Assembly (NCBI GenBank): GCA_016201085.1
Contig: JACQDO010000168.1
Coordinates: forward strand, 1 to 15,629
Source of the DNA: Hyphomicrobiales bacterium
GTDB taxonomy: Bacteria > Pseudomonadota > Alphaproteobacteria > Rhizobiales > Xanthobacteraceae
Length of the DNA: 15,629 bases
Direction of reading: 5' to 3'
Made by a program: the position numbers and the translations under genes. The notes under the pieces are model-generated. The model made no database searches. It was not told where the DNA came from and worked only from the letters and a program-made list of their open reading frames with translations. Shown here piece after piece: positions 8,338-15,108 of the stretch (positions within the stretch are counted from its first letter, which is position 1; every line of letters starts with the position of its first letter).

Positions 8338-8441
8338 TGCCGGCCTCGAAGGGGTCAACGGCGGGGAGGTTCGATTCCGGGGCAATACAGGATCGGCCGG
8401 GAGGTGTACAGGGGATGGATCAAATCCCGCAGCGGCTTGAA

Positions 8442-8470
8442 TTGACAAGCCGAAAGCGGCTCCGTACCAA
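8442..8470 (+). promoter_or_regulatory. Promoter of the tRNA-Leu gene
   Basis: A perfect TTGACA (8442-8447) and TACCAA (8465-8470) are separated by 17 bases, placing transcription start within a few bases of the tRNA at 8481. The -10 keeps TA at positions 1-2 and A at position 5. Confidence 0.55.
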
Positions 8471-8480
8471 GTCCCGCTGA

Positions 8481-8565
<85 letters not shown>

Positions 8566-8603
8566 GCGTCGCGCGCACGATCCCCAAAAACGGGACCCAG
8601 ATA

Positions 8604-8626
8604 TCGAAAAAGATCATGCGCAAAAG
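8604..8626 (+). repeat. Short dispersed motif, copy 1
   Basis: GAAAAAGATCATGCGCAA at 8606-8623 recurs at 9404-9420 with one indel and one mismatch. Similar AAAAGATCATGCGCAA strings are, to my recollection, frequent between genes of Bradyrhizobium relatives. Here it directly precedes rnd. Confidence 0.4.
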
Positions 8627-8638
8627 CCGGATGACCGT

Positions 8639-9256
8639 ATGACCATTCGCCTGCACCGTGACGATCTGCCGAACCTCAACGGCTACAAAGGGGCGGTGGC
8701 CATCGATACCGAGACCATGGGTCTCGAACCCCATCGCGACCGGCTCTGCGTGGTGCAGCTCTCGCCCGGCGACGGTTCCGCCGACGTGGTGCAGATCGCG
8801 GCCGGGCAGAGCAAGGCGCCCAATATCGAGCGGCTCCTGGCCGACCCGTCGATCGTCAAGATTTTCCATTACGGCCGCTTCGACATCGGCGTGCTGGCCA
8901 AGGCCTTCGGCGTCATGGCGCAACCGGTCTATTGCACCAAGATCGCCTCGCGGCTCGCCCGCACCTATACCGACAAGCACGGCCTCAAGGATCTGACGCG
9001 CGAGGTGCTCGGCGTCGACCTGTCGAAGCAGCAGCAGCTCTCCGATTGGGGCGCCGAGACGCTCACCGACGCGCAGGTGTCCTACGCGGCTACCGATGTG
9101 CTGTACCTGCATGCGCTGCGGGAGCGGCTGGATGCGATGCTGGCGCGCGAGGGCCGCGCCGATCTGGCGGCGGCCTGTTTCCGCTTCCTGCCCGAGCGGG
9201 TGCGGCTCGATCTCGCCGGCTGGGCGGCCGAGGACATTTTCTCGCATAGCGTATGA
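8639..9256 (+). CDS. rnd: Ribonuclease D-like 3'-5' exonuclease (short form)
   Basis: A DEDDy exonuclease that in characterised relatives trims tRNA and other small RNA 3' ends. The 205-residue protein has motif I A-I-D-T-E-T (Asp23, Glu25), motif II K-I-F-H-Y-G-R-F-D (Asp82) and motif III Y-x3-D in S-Y-A-A-T-D (Tyr149, Asp153). It ends after the catalytic domain and lacks the HRDC domains of the roughly 370-residue E. coli enzyme; the short form is common in alphaproteobacteria. The ATG at 8639 has a GGA-type site about 8 bases upstream. It sits 73 bases downstream of tRNA-Leu on the same strand with no obvious terminator between, so read-through from the tRNA promoter is possible. Confidence 0.92.
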   Translation: MTIRLHRDDLPNLNGYKGAVAIDTETMGLEPHRDRLCVVQLSPGDGSADVVQIAAGQSKAPNIERLLADPSIVKIFHYGRFDIGVLAKAFGVMAQPVYCTKIASRLARTYTDKHGLKDLTREVLGVDLSKQQQLSDWGAETLTDAQVSYAATDVLYLHALRERLDAMLAREGRADLAAACFRFLPERVRLDLAGWAAEDIFSHSV

Positions 9257-9400
9257 TCGAGTAAGCCGTAAGCCTTTGGTTTCAGCCCGTTATTGGTTAA
9301 CGGCGCGCCTGCGTGCGGCGCACCCGGCTGCCGTGTATGAGCCATATTCGCAAGGCAGGTTGCATGACGGGGGTGCCGGAATTCCGTAAAGCCGATCCGA

Positions 9401-9423
9401 TCTGAAAAGGTCATGCGCAAGTA
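9401..9423 (+). repeat. Short dispersed motif, copy 2
   Basis: GAAAAGGTCATGCGCAA at 9404-9420 is the second copy of the motif upstream of rnd. It lies in the 217-base space between rnd and lptC, where I see no coding sequence and no convincing promoter. Confidence 0.4.
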
Positions 9424-9473
9424 AAATGTTAGGGAAGCATAGTGATTCAAACTAAACGGATCACGTTCTAAAC

Positions 9474-10184
9474 ATGAACCATGTGATCACAGCCAGACCC
9501 GGACCGCAGGCCGCGCGCTCGTATTGGACCATGAGCCGCGGCGACGGCGAGCGCGCGTTCCGTATGGCCCGTCGGCACAGCCGCCTGGTGCGTGTTTTGC
9601 GGGTGGCCATTCCGCTCGCGGTGGTGGCGGGTCTCACCGGCATTTCTCTGGTCACATATTTCAATCCGCTGCGCATGATCAACAAGCTGCCGATCGATAT
9701 CAGCAATCTGGTCGTCTCCGGCAGCAAGGTCACCATGGAGCAGCCGCGGCTGTCCGGCTTTACCAAAGATGCGCGCGCCTATGAATTCACCGCCGACGCG
9801 GCGGCACAGGACCTGACCAAGCCGGACATCGTCGAATTGAGCAACATCCACGCCAAGGTGGAAATGCAGGACAAGACCACGATGCAAATGACGGCGGTCA
9901 CCGGCATCTACGACACCAAGGCCGAGACGCTGCGGCTTGAGCGCAATATCTTGCTCAGTTCGTCGAACGGCTATAAGGGCCGTTTGAGCGAGGCGCGGGT
10001 CGATATCCGCAAGGCCACCGTCGTGTCGGATAAGCCGGTCGAACTGGAGTTGCTGCAAGGCACGCTCAACGCCAACCGGCTGGAGATCCTCGATTCAGGC
10101 GATCTGGTGCGTTTCCACGGCGGCGTGAGCATGGTGATGATGCTGAACGAAGCCACGCCCCAACCGAAATCCGGTCCGCAATGA
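9474..10184 (+). CDS. lptC: LPS export system protein LptC
   Basis: LptC is the inner-membrane-anchored part of the Lpt bridge; it passes LPS from the LptB2FG transporter to periplasmic LptA. The 236-residue protein has a basic cytoplasmic N-terminus (residues 1-41), one transmembrane helix (about 42-62) and a periplasmic beta-rich domain with I-S-N-L-V-V-S-G-S-K-V-T-M, Y-E-F-T-A-D-A-A and V-T-G-I-Y-D, which fit the LptC jellyroll. It is longer than E. coli LptC (191 aa), as usual in Rhizobiales. The ATG at 9474 lacks a good ribosome binding site; ATG at 9531 is an alternative. The stop overlaps the lptA start as ATGA, suggesting coupled translation. Confidence 0.92.
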   Translation: MNHVITARPGPQAARSYWTMSRGDGERAFRMARRHSRLVRVLRVAIPLAVVAGLTGISLVTYFNPLRMINKLPIDISNLVVSGSKVTMEQPRLSGFTKDARAYEFTADAAAQDLTKPDIVELSNIHAKVEMQDKTTMQMTAVTGIYDTKAETLRLERNILLSSSNGYKGRLSEARVDIRKATVVSDKPVELELLQGTLNANRLEILDSGDLVRFHGGVSMVMMLNEATPQPKSGPQ

Positions 10185-10843
10185 TAACGATGTTACGCCC
10201 GCTGTGCTTGCTGCTGTTGACCGCCGCCGCGCTGGCCGCCTCCGGCGCGCCGCTGCCCGCGCAGACGCCGTCCGGCAAGGGCCCGCCGAACGCGTTGCAG
10301 GGCTTTTCGCAGAACCGCGATCAGCCGGTGCATATCGAGGCGGCCACACTGGAAGTGCGCGACAAGGAAAAGCAGGCGACTTTCAGCGGCAATGTGAAAG
10401 TGACCCAAGGCGATACCGGGATGCGCTGCCAGTCGCTGGTGGTGTTCTACGATCAGGGCGGCGAGACCGGCGCCGGCAGCAGCATGAAGGCGGCGACACC
10501 CGGTCCCGGCGGCCAGCAGAAGATCAAGAAGCTGGAAGCGCGCGGCGGCGTGGTGGTGACGCAGAAGGAGCAGACCGCCACCGGCGATCTCGGCCTGTTC
10601 GATATGCGCACCAATACCGTCACGCTCAGCGGCAATGTGGTGATGACGCAGGGCCAGAACGTGCTGCGCGGCGAGCGTCTGGTGGTAGATCTCACCAGCG
10701 GCGTGTCGCGCGTGGAATCCGGCAAAAACGGCCAGGGCCGCGTTCAGGGCCTGTTTATGCCGGGCACCGCGGGGCCCGATTTCAAGCTGGGCGGCAACAA
10801 CTCGTCGGCGCCACGACCGGTGCCGGTGCGGCCATTCAATTGA
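10181..10843 (+). CDS. lptA: LPS transport periplasmic protein LptA
   Basis: LptA forms the periplasmic beta-jellyroll bridge that carries LPS to the outer membrane. The 220-residue product starts with a clear Sec signal peptide (L-R-P-L-C-L-L-L-L core, ending around A-L-A-A-S-G-A or after P-A-Q). Then comes the OstA/LptA domain with repeated strands: I-E-A-A-T-L-E-V-R-D, A-T-F-S-G-N-V-K-V-T-Q-G-D, and again T-V-T-L-S-G-N-V-V-M-T-Q-G. The tail is Pro-rich. The ATG at 10181 overlaps the lptC stop; a second ATG at 10190 is equally near the signal core. The 140 bases to lptB show no clear terminator or promoter. Confidence 0.94.
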   Translation: MITMLRPLCLLLLTAAALAASGAPLPAQTPSGKGPPNALQGFSQNRDQPVHIEAATLEVRDKEKQATFSGNVKVTQGDTGMRCQSLVVFYDQGGETGAGSSMKAATPGPGGQQKIKKLEARGGVVVTQKEQTATGDLGLFDMRTNTVTLSGNVVMTQGQNVLRGERLVVDLTSGVSRVESGKNGQGRVQGLFMPGTAGPDFKLGGNNSSAPRPVPVRPFN

Positions 10844-10983
10844 TCCTGCCAACACCAAGGCGTTCGGTCGATCCGGCCATCCTTGGCCCGCGGGAATCGG
10901 CTAAGGTTCTGTTCGGCTTGTGGTGCGGGCGAGAGGTCGATCGTGCTTAGGCAGGGCAGCAGCATGTGCGGCGAGGTCGCCCG

Positions 10984-11892
10984 GTGAACATCTTCAATTT
11001 TTTCGGGCGCCGTTCGCCGCCGCCGCGCCGTCCGAAGACCGCGGTAGAGGCGCGTCCGCAGCGGGCCGCGCCGGAGAAAGTCGCGCGCCAGCAGGCGGCG
11101 GTGCAGCCCGCGGCCCAGCAGCAGCGCCAGCGTCCGCAAGGCAACGGCCGCCAGCAGCCGCAAGCCGCCCGCCATTATCTCGCCGTCCACGGCGTGGAGA
11201 AAAGCTTCGGCGGCCGCAAGGTGGTCAAGGGCGTCACGCTCTATGTGCGGCGGGGCGAAGCGGTGGGCCTGCTCGGGCCGAACGGTGCCGGCAAGACCAC
11301 GGTGTTCTACATGATCACCGGCTTGATCAAGGCCGACCGCGGCCGCATCGAACTCGACGGCTATGAGGTTACCGCGCTGCCGATGTATCAGCGCGCCCGG
11401 CTCGGCATCGGTTACCTGCCACAGGAGGCCTCGATCTTTCGCGGTCTCAACGTGGAGGAAAATATCCGCTCGGTGCTGGAAGTGGTGGAGCCGGACCGCC
11501 GCCGGCGCGAAGCCGATCTCAATGCGCTGCTCGAGGAATTCAACATCGCGCGCCTGCGCAAGACGCCGGCCATCGCGCTGTCCGGCGGCGAGCGCCGCCG
11601 CGTCGAAATCGCCCGCGCGCTGGCGACGCGGCCGAGCTACATGCTGCTCGACGAGCCGTTCGCCGGCATCGATCCGATCGCGGTCGGCGACATCCAGACG
11701 CTGGTGCGCCATCTCACCAACCGCGGCATCGGCGTGCTGATCACCGACCACAATGTGCGCGAGACGCTGGGGCTGACCGACCGCGCCTACATCATCTATT
11801 CCGGCGAAGTGCTGATGGAGGGCCGCGCCGACGACATCGTCAACAATCCGGATGTGCGGCGGCTCTATCTGGGCGAGGAATTCCGGCTGTAG
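10984..11892 (+). CDS. lptB: LPS export ABC transporter ATP-binding protein LptB
   Basis: LptB is the ATPase that powers LPS extraction by LptB2FG. In the 302-residue product, Walker A is G-P-N-G-A-G-K-T (98-105), the Q-loop Y-L-P-Q (144-147), the signature L-S-G-G-E-R-R-R (199-206), Walker B L-L-D-E-P with Glu224, and the H-loop T-D-H-N (His256). About 62 Pro/Arg/Gln/Ala-rich residues precede the ATPase core, so it is longer than the usual roughly 240 residues; similar tails occur in Bradyrhizobium-type LptB. I chose the GTG at 10984 with GAGG 7 bases upstream; a GTG at 10966 in the same frame has no such site. The family places rpoN next, but here about 1.1 kb intervenes. Confidence 0.95.
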   Translation: MNIFNFFGRRSPPPRRPKTAVEARPQRAAPEKVARQQAAVQPAAQQQRQRPQGNGRQQPQAARHYLAVHGVEKSFGGRKVVKGVTLYVRRGEAVGLLGPNGAGKTTVFYMITGLIKADRGRIELDGYEVTALPMYQRARLGIGYLPQEASIFRGLNVEENIRSVLEVVEPDRRRREADLNALLEEFNIARLRKTPAIALSGGERRRVEIARALATRPSYMLLDEPFAGIDPIAVGDIQTLVRHLTNRGIGVLITDHNVRETLGLTDRAYIIYSGEVLMEGRADDIVNNPDVRRLYLGEEFRL

Positions 11893-11969
11893 GTGCGAAA
11901 ACAGTTTCTTTTTTGATTGACGAGTTATCCCGTTACAACCCCTTGAAATGATTCGCTGAATTTAAGTCA

Positions 11970-11998
11970 TTGAATCTTAAGGGAGAATCTCATATATT
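11970..11998 (+). promoter_or_regulatory. Candidate promoter of the small RNA
   Basis: TTGAAT (11970-11975), a 17-base spacer and TATATT (11993-11998) match the sigma-70 layout well and lie in an AT-rich stretch after lptB. Predicted transcription start is about 12005, leading straight into the structured region that ends in a strong terminator. Confidence 0.5.
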
Positions 11999-12004
11999 TG
12001 TCTC

Positions 12005-12078
12005 GGTAATCTGAACCTGGGCACAACCCAGTAGTAGGATTGCCCCGGCGGATGGGTCAAACCATCCGCCCTTTTTTT
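12005..12078 (+). ncRNA. Candidate small RNA between lptB and the DUF3800 gene
   Basis: A promoter-like pair upstream, a 5-bp hairpin CTGGG-CACAA-CCCAG (12017-12031), a single-stranded stretch (12032-12046) and a strong terminator hairpin with seven Ts define a transcript of about 74 nt with no meaningful reading frame. The layout of two stem-loops with an unpaired middle is typical of trans-acting small RNAs. I do not recognise the family. Alternatively the hairpin may simply end the lptC-lptA-lptB transcript, since no other terminator is seen after lptB. Confidence 0.45.
12047..12078 (+). terminator. Strong intrinsic terminator
   Basis: GGCGGATGG (12047-12055) and CCATCCGCC (12062-12070) form a perfect 9-bp stem with loop GTCAAA, followed by C and seven Ts (12072-12078). 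It is directional for the plus strand. The last T is also the first base of the TCA that gives the DUF3800 stop codon on the other strand, so the two transcription units meet here. Confidence 0.88.
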
Positions 12079-12836
12079 CAGATCACAACAACACCCAAAT
12101 TGTGGAATCGGCTCGCCCTCAAATTAAGAACTGGCTCTAGCCGGTCAAAATAATGATGCGCTTTTTGCTTTCGTATATACGCGCTCGGTGCAAAACGTTG
12201 ATGCAAGAAGTACGCTGCTACGTCTGCCATTTGAATCGGTAATGCCTCAGCAGAATCTTTGCCGTGCAGATCTTCAATGACGCGCGTGATGGGAACATTC
12301 CGTGCTCCACCACCAAACCTTGGGTCATGCGGAATGTAATTATACACTGCCATTTTCCTGACCAAGCGCACGAGGTTTTTACCTGCGCCTGCATCAGTAA
12401 GCACCAGACCAGAATCATTCGTATGAGCACCTGGGAAATTTCCGCCGATCAATGTGTTTTCAAATCGCTGAAATAGAGTTCCCCAAGCTGAGTTGAAGAC
12501 ATCATAGTTGGCAGGCTTTGCAGCCTTCGAGACGACAATATTTGTAATTTTAATGTAATTGAGCTTTGCAAGCTCATCGATTGTATTGCGCAGGATCGCG
12601 AGCCGAACGTGCCGTGGCAAGTCAACCGGTTTATGATTTATGTAATGCGAGGCATGAATTTCGGTTCGAATTGGAAGACCATAAACAGACTTGAGAGTAC
12701 GTCGAAATGCAATGAGCACATTTATAAAATCGCGCCAGCGCGACTCGTGAACTACAATGCCAGAAAGAACGAAAAATTTGGTCGGAGAATTTATGAGACC
12801 AGTATCGCCACTTTCGTCGACATACATCAAATACAT
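12078..12836 (-). CDS. DUF3800 domain-containing protein
   Basis: A 252-residue protein of the DUF3800 family, whose function is not established. The N-terminal strand M-Y-V-D-E-S-G-D-T-G (Asp7, Glu8 of the predicted start) and the C-terminal Q-M-A-D-V-A-A-Y-F motif (near residue 207) are the family hallmarks; the acidic residues suggest a metal-binding, possibly RNase H-like, core, which is inference. No signal peptide or membrane segment is seen. Its base composition is clearly AT-richer, with different codon choice (AAA, AAT, ATA, TTG frequent) from all neighbours, and it sits on the opposite strand inside the otherwise co-directional lpt-rpoN locus, so recent acquisition is likely. The start is the first ATG (M-Y-L-M); a second ATG at residue 4 is possible. 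No good ribosome binding site is visible. Confidence 0.85.
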   Translation of the reverse strand: MYLMYVDESGDTGLINSPTKFFVLSGIVVHESRWRDFINVLIAFRRTLKSVYGLPIRTEIHASHYINHKPVDLPRHVRLAILRNTIDELAKLNYIKITNIVVSKAAKPANYDVFNSAWGTLFQRFENTLIGGNFPGAHTNDSGLVLTDAGAGKNLVRLVRKMAVYNYIPHDPRFGGGARNVPITRVIEDLHGKDSAEALPIQMADVAAYFLHQRFAPSAYIRKQKAHHYFDRLEPVLNLRASRFHNLGVVVI

Positions 12837-12896
12837 GCGCTAATTTTGCGTGCATAATTTAATATTGCAACTTCGTTTAATTCTGCACCCTTGAGA

Positions 12897-12911
12897 GCAC
12901 AATATTTGTGC
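12897..12911. promoter_or_regulatory. 15-bp palindrome in the rpoN upstream region
   Basis: GCACAATATTTGTGC is a perfect inverted repeat (6-base arms, TAT centre). It lies between the divergent DUF3800 and rpoN genes, 61 bases from the former start and about 95 from the latter. It resembles a dimeric-regulator operator. A second small palindrome, CCGCA-G-TGCGG, follows at 12916-12926. The rest of 12837-13006 is AT-rich at its left side and holds no other clear feature. Confidence 0.35.
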
Positions 12912-13006
12912 AATGCCGCAGTGCGGAATCACATACCGCTCGGCTTCAGGAACTGCTATAAGCAAAAACAAGCAAGAATCGGACCAGTTTCCGCCGGGAA
13001 ACCGTT

Positions 13007-14554
13007 ATGGCGTTGTCGCAACGACTGGAATTCCGCCAGAGCCAAGCGCTGGTGATGACGCCGCAGCTGATGCAGGCCATCAAGCTGCTGCAGCTCTCCA
13101 GCCTCGATCTGGCGGCCTATGTCGAGAGCGAACTGGAAAAAAACCCGCTGCTGGAACGCGCCAGCGACGACGACAACGCACCGGCCGCGCCCGAGCCCGA
13201 GGCGGGCGAGGGGGACGATGCGGGCGGCGGGGAAAGTGGTGGCGACAGCGCCGGCACACCCGATTGGAACAACGAGAACCTGGAGACCAGCCGCGCCTCG
13301 ATGGAGCAGGGGCTCGGCACCGAGCTGGAGAATGTGTTTCCCGACGCCGACGATGGCGGCGAGAAGATCGCTACGGCCGAGCCGCCGCCGCCGGCCTATT
13401 CGGAATGGTCCGGCGTCGGCGCCGGCGGTCAGGATGGCGACTACAATCTCGAATCGTTCGTCTCGGAAGCGGAGACGCTGGCCGATCATCTCGCCCAGCA
13501 GATGGCGCTGGCGATTTCCGATCCTGCCGCCCGCATGATCGGGCAATACCTGATCGATATGGTGGACGAGGCCGGCTATCTTTCCGGCGATCTCGATGCG
13601 GTTGCCGACAAGCTCGGCGCGCCACGGCACGACGTCGATGCCGTGCTCGCCATCCTGCAAACCTTCGATCCGTCCGGCGTCTGTGCGCGCAACCTGACCG
13701 AATGCATCGCCATTCAGCTCAGGGAGCGCGATCGCTTCGACCCGGCGATGCAAAAGCTGGTCGCGCATCTCGATCTCCTGGCCAAGCGCGATCTTGCCGC
13801 CTTGCGCCGGCTGTGCGGCGTCGACGAGGAGGACCTCGCCGACATGATCGCCGAGATCCGTCATCTCAATCCCAAGCCGGGCCTGGCTTTCGGCTCGACC
13901 ATGGTGCAGCCGATCGTGCCCGATGTTTTCGTGCGGGCGGCGCCGGACGGCACCTGGCAGGTGGAGCTCAATTCCGACACGCTGCCGAAAGTGCTCATTA
14001 GCCAGCGTTATTACGCGCGAGTGTCGAAGGGCGCGCATAGCGACAAGGACAAGACCTATCTCGCCGACTGCCTGCAGACCGCGACCTGGCTGGTGCGCGC
14101 GCTCGACCAGCGCGCCAAGACCATTCTCAAGGTGTCGAGCGAGATCGTGCGCCAGCAGGACGGCTTCTTCGCCAAGGGCGTGCAGCATCTGCGGCCGCTC
14201 AATCTCAAGACTGTCGCCGACGCCATCAGCATGCACGAGTCGACGGTCTCGCGCGTCACCTCCAATAAATACATGGCGACCAGCCGCGGCATCTTCGAGC
14301 TGAAATATTTTTTCACGTCCTCGATCGCCTCCGCCGACGGCGGCGAGGCGCATTCCGCCGAAGCGGTGCGCGATCGCATTCGCCGGCTGATCGACAGCGA
14401 GACCGCCGCCGACGTGCTTTCCGACGACACCATCGTCGATAAACTGCGCGCGACCGGCATCGACATCGCGCGCCGCACGGTGGCCAAGTATCGCGAGGCG
14501 ATGCGGATCCCGTCGTCGGTGCAACGCCGGCGCGAGAAGCAGGCCGCCTCGTAA
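13007..14554 (+). CDS. rpoN: RNA polymerase sigma-54 factor RpoN
   Basis: Sigma-54 directs RNA polymerase to -24/-12 promoters that need enhancer-binding ATPases, such as nitrogen, C4-dicarboxylate and motility genes. In this 515-residue protein, region I is Gln/Leu-rich (Q-S-Q-A-L-V-M-T-P-Q-L-M-Q-A-I-K-L-L-Q-L, residues 12-31). Region II is an acidic, Gly/Pro-rich linker (about 50-130). Core-binding and DNA-binding region III follows, with the HTH around T-V-A-D-A-I-S-M-H-E-S-T-V-S-R and the diagnostic RpoN box A-R-R-T-V-A-K-Y-R-E at 488-497. GGGAA stands 6 bases before the ATG. The order rpoN-hpf-ptsN downstream is the conserved proteobacterial arrangement linking sigma-54 to the PTS-Ntr. 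The unusual part is the insert separating it from lptB. Confidence 0.97.
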   Translation: MALSQRLEFRQSQALVMTPQLMQAIKLLQLSSLDLAAYVESELEKNPLLERASDDDNAPAAPEPEAGEGDDAGGGESGGDSAGTPDWNNENLETSRASMEQGLGTELENVFPDADDGGEKIATAEPPPPAYSEWSGVGAGGQDGDYNLESFVSEAETLADHLAQQMALAISDPAARMIGQYLIDMVDEAGYLSGDLDAVADKLGAPRHDVDAVLAILQTFDPSGVCARNLTECIAIQLRERDRFDPAMQKLVAHLDLLAKRDLAALRRLCGVDEEDLADMIAEIRHLNPKPGLAFGSTMVQPIVPDVFVRAAPDGTWQVELNSDTLPKVLISQRYYARVSKGAHSDKDKTYLADCLQTATWLVRALDQRAKTILKVSSEIVRQQDGFFAKGVQHLRPLNLKTVADAISMHESTVSRVTSNKYMATSRGIFELKYFFTSSIASADGGEAHSAEAVRDRIRRLIDSETAADVLSDDTIVDKLRATGIDIARRTVAKYREAMRIPSSVQRRREKQAAS

Positions 14555-14673
14555 TACAAAATACCAAGCGCGCATGCGCCTGGGCGCATTGACCTGCGGA
14601 ACAATTCCAAGTTCAAATGTTTTGCCCGAGAGAACAATAGGGCGACAGGGCGCCCGACAAGGAGGCAGATCGC

Positions 14674-14985
14674 ATGCCTTTGCGCGTTTCGGGAAAAAAC
14701 ATCAATATCGGCATGGCACTCCAACAGCGGATTACCGACCGCGTCGAGGAGGCGACGACAAAATATTTTCGCGGCGGCTATTCCGGCCACGCCACGGTGG
14801 GCCGGGACGGATTCGGCTTCCGCACCGAATGCGTGCTGCATCTGGATTCCGGCACCTTGCTGGAAGCCGAGGGAATGGCGGCCGACGCCTATGAAAGCGC
14901 CGAACAGGCGGCGATTCATATCGAAAAACGGCTGCGCCGCTATAAACGCCGCCGCAAGGACAGCCAAGGCAGGCGCGGCGGCTGA
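14674..14985 (+). CDS. hpf: Ribosome hibernation promoting factor, short form
   Basis: HPF/RaiA proteins bind the 30S decoding site during stationary phase and silence ribosomes. The 103-residue product covers the N-terminal S30AE domain: L-R-V-S-G-K-N-I-N-I-G, F-R-T-E-C-V-L-H-L-D-S-G, A-E-Q-A-A-I-H-I-E-K-R-L-R-R-Y-K-R-R-R-K-D. It stops after a basic tail. Close relatives, as I recall them, carry about 90 more residues with a C-terminal dimerisation domain (Y-R-R-x-D-G-x-x-G-W). Nothing like it is seen in any frame of the 117-123 bases before ptsN, which could not hold it. It has a strong AAGGAGG site 8 bases before the ATG. It may behave like a short HPF or be a truncated remnant. Confidence 0.85.
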   Translation: MPLRVSGKNINIGMALQQRITDRVEEATTKYFRGGYSGHATVGRDGFGFRTECVLHLDSGTLLEAEGMAADAYESAEQAAIHIEKRLRRYKRRRKDSQGRRGG

Positions 14986-15108
14986 ATTTGCCATAGAATA
15001 ACTTGCTGCGAGGCGGCCATTGACGGCGCTGCCGACCCTCCCTATGGTCCGCGGCCTTCACCACCCTTTGCAATCCGGCGCGACCATTTCCAATCGTTGG
15101 ACATGTCC

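Noticed and set aside
12863..12884. CtrA-type TTAA-N7-TTAA site upstream of rpoN
   Set aside because: The two TTAA-like halves are 13 or more bases apart, not 7.
11893..12996. Direct repeats flanking the DUF3800 patch
   Set aside because: GCGAAAACAG near 11895 and GCAAAAACAAG near 12962 are similar but AT-rich, imperfect and not clearly at the boundaries.
12956..14575. A 539-codon open frame on the minus strand opposite rpoN
   Set aside because: It mirrors rpoN in a GC-rich sequence and its product is Arg/His/Ala-rich with no recognisable motif; rpoN on the other strand has clear homology and a ribosome binding site.
14578..14600. Sigma-54 promoter between rpoN and hpf
   Set aside because: The GG and GC elements near TGGGCGCATTGACCTGCGG are 11-12 bases apart rather than the required 10.
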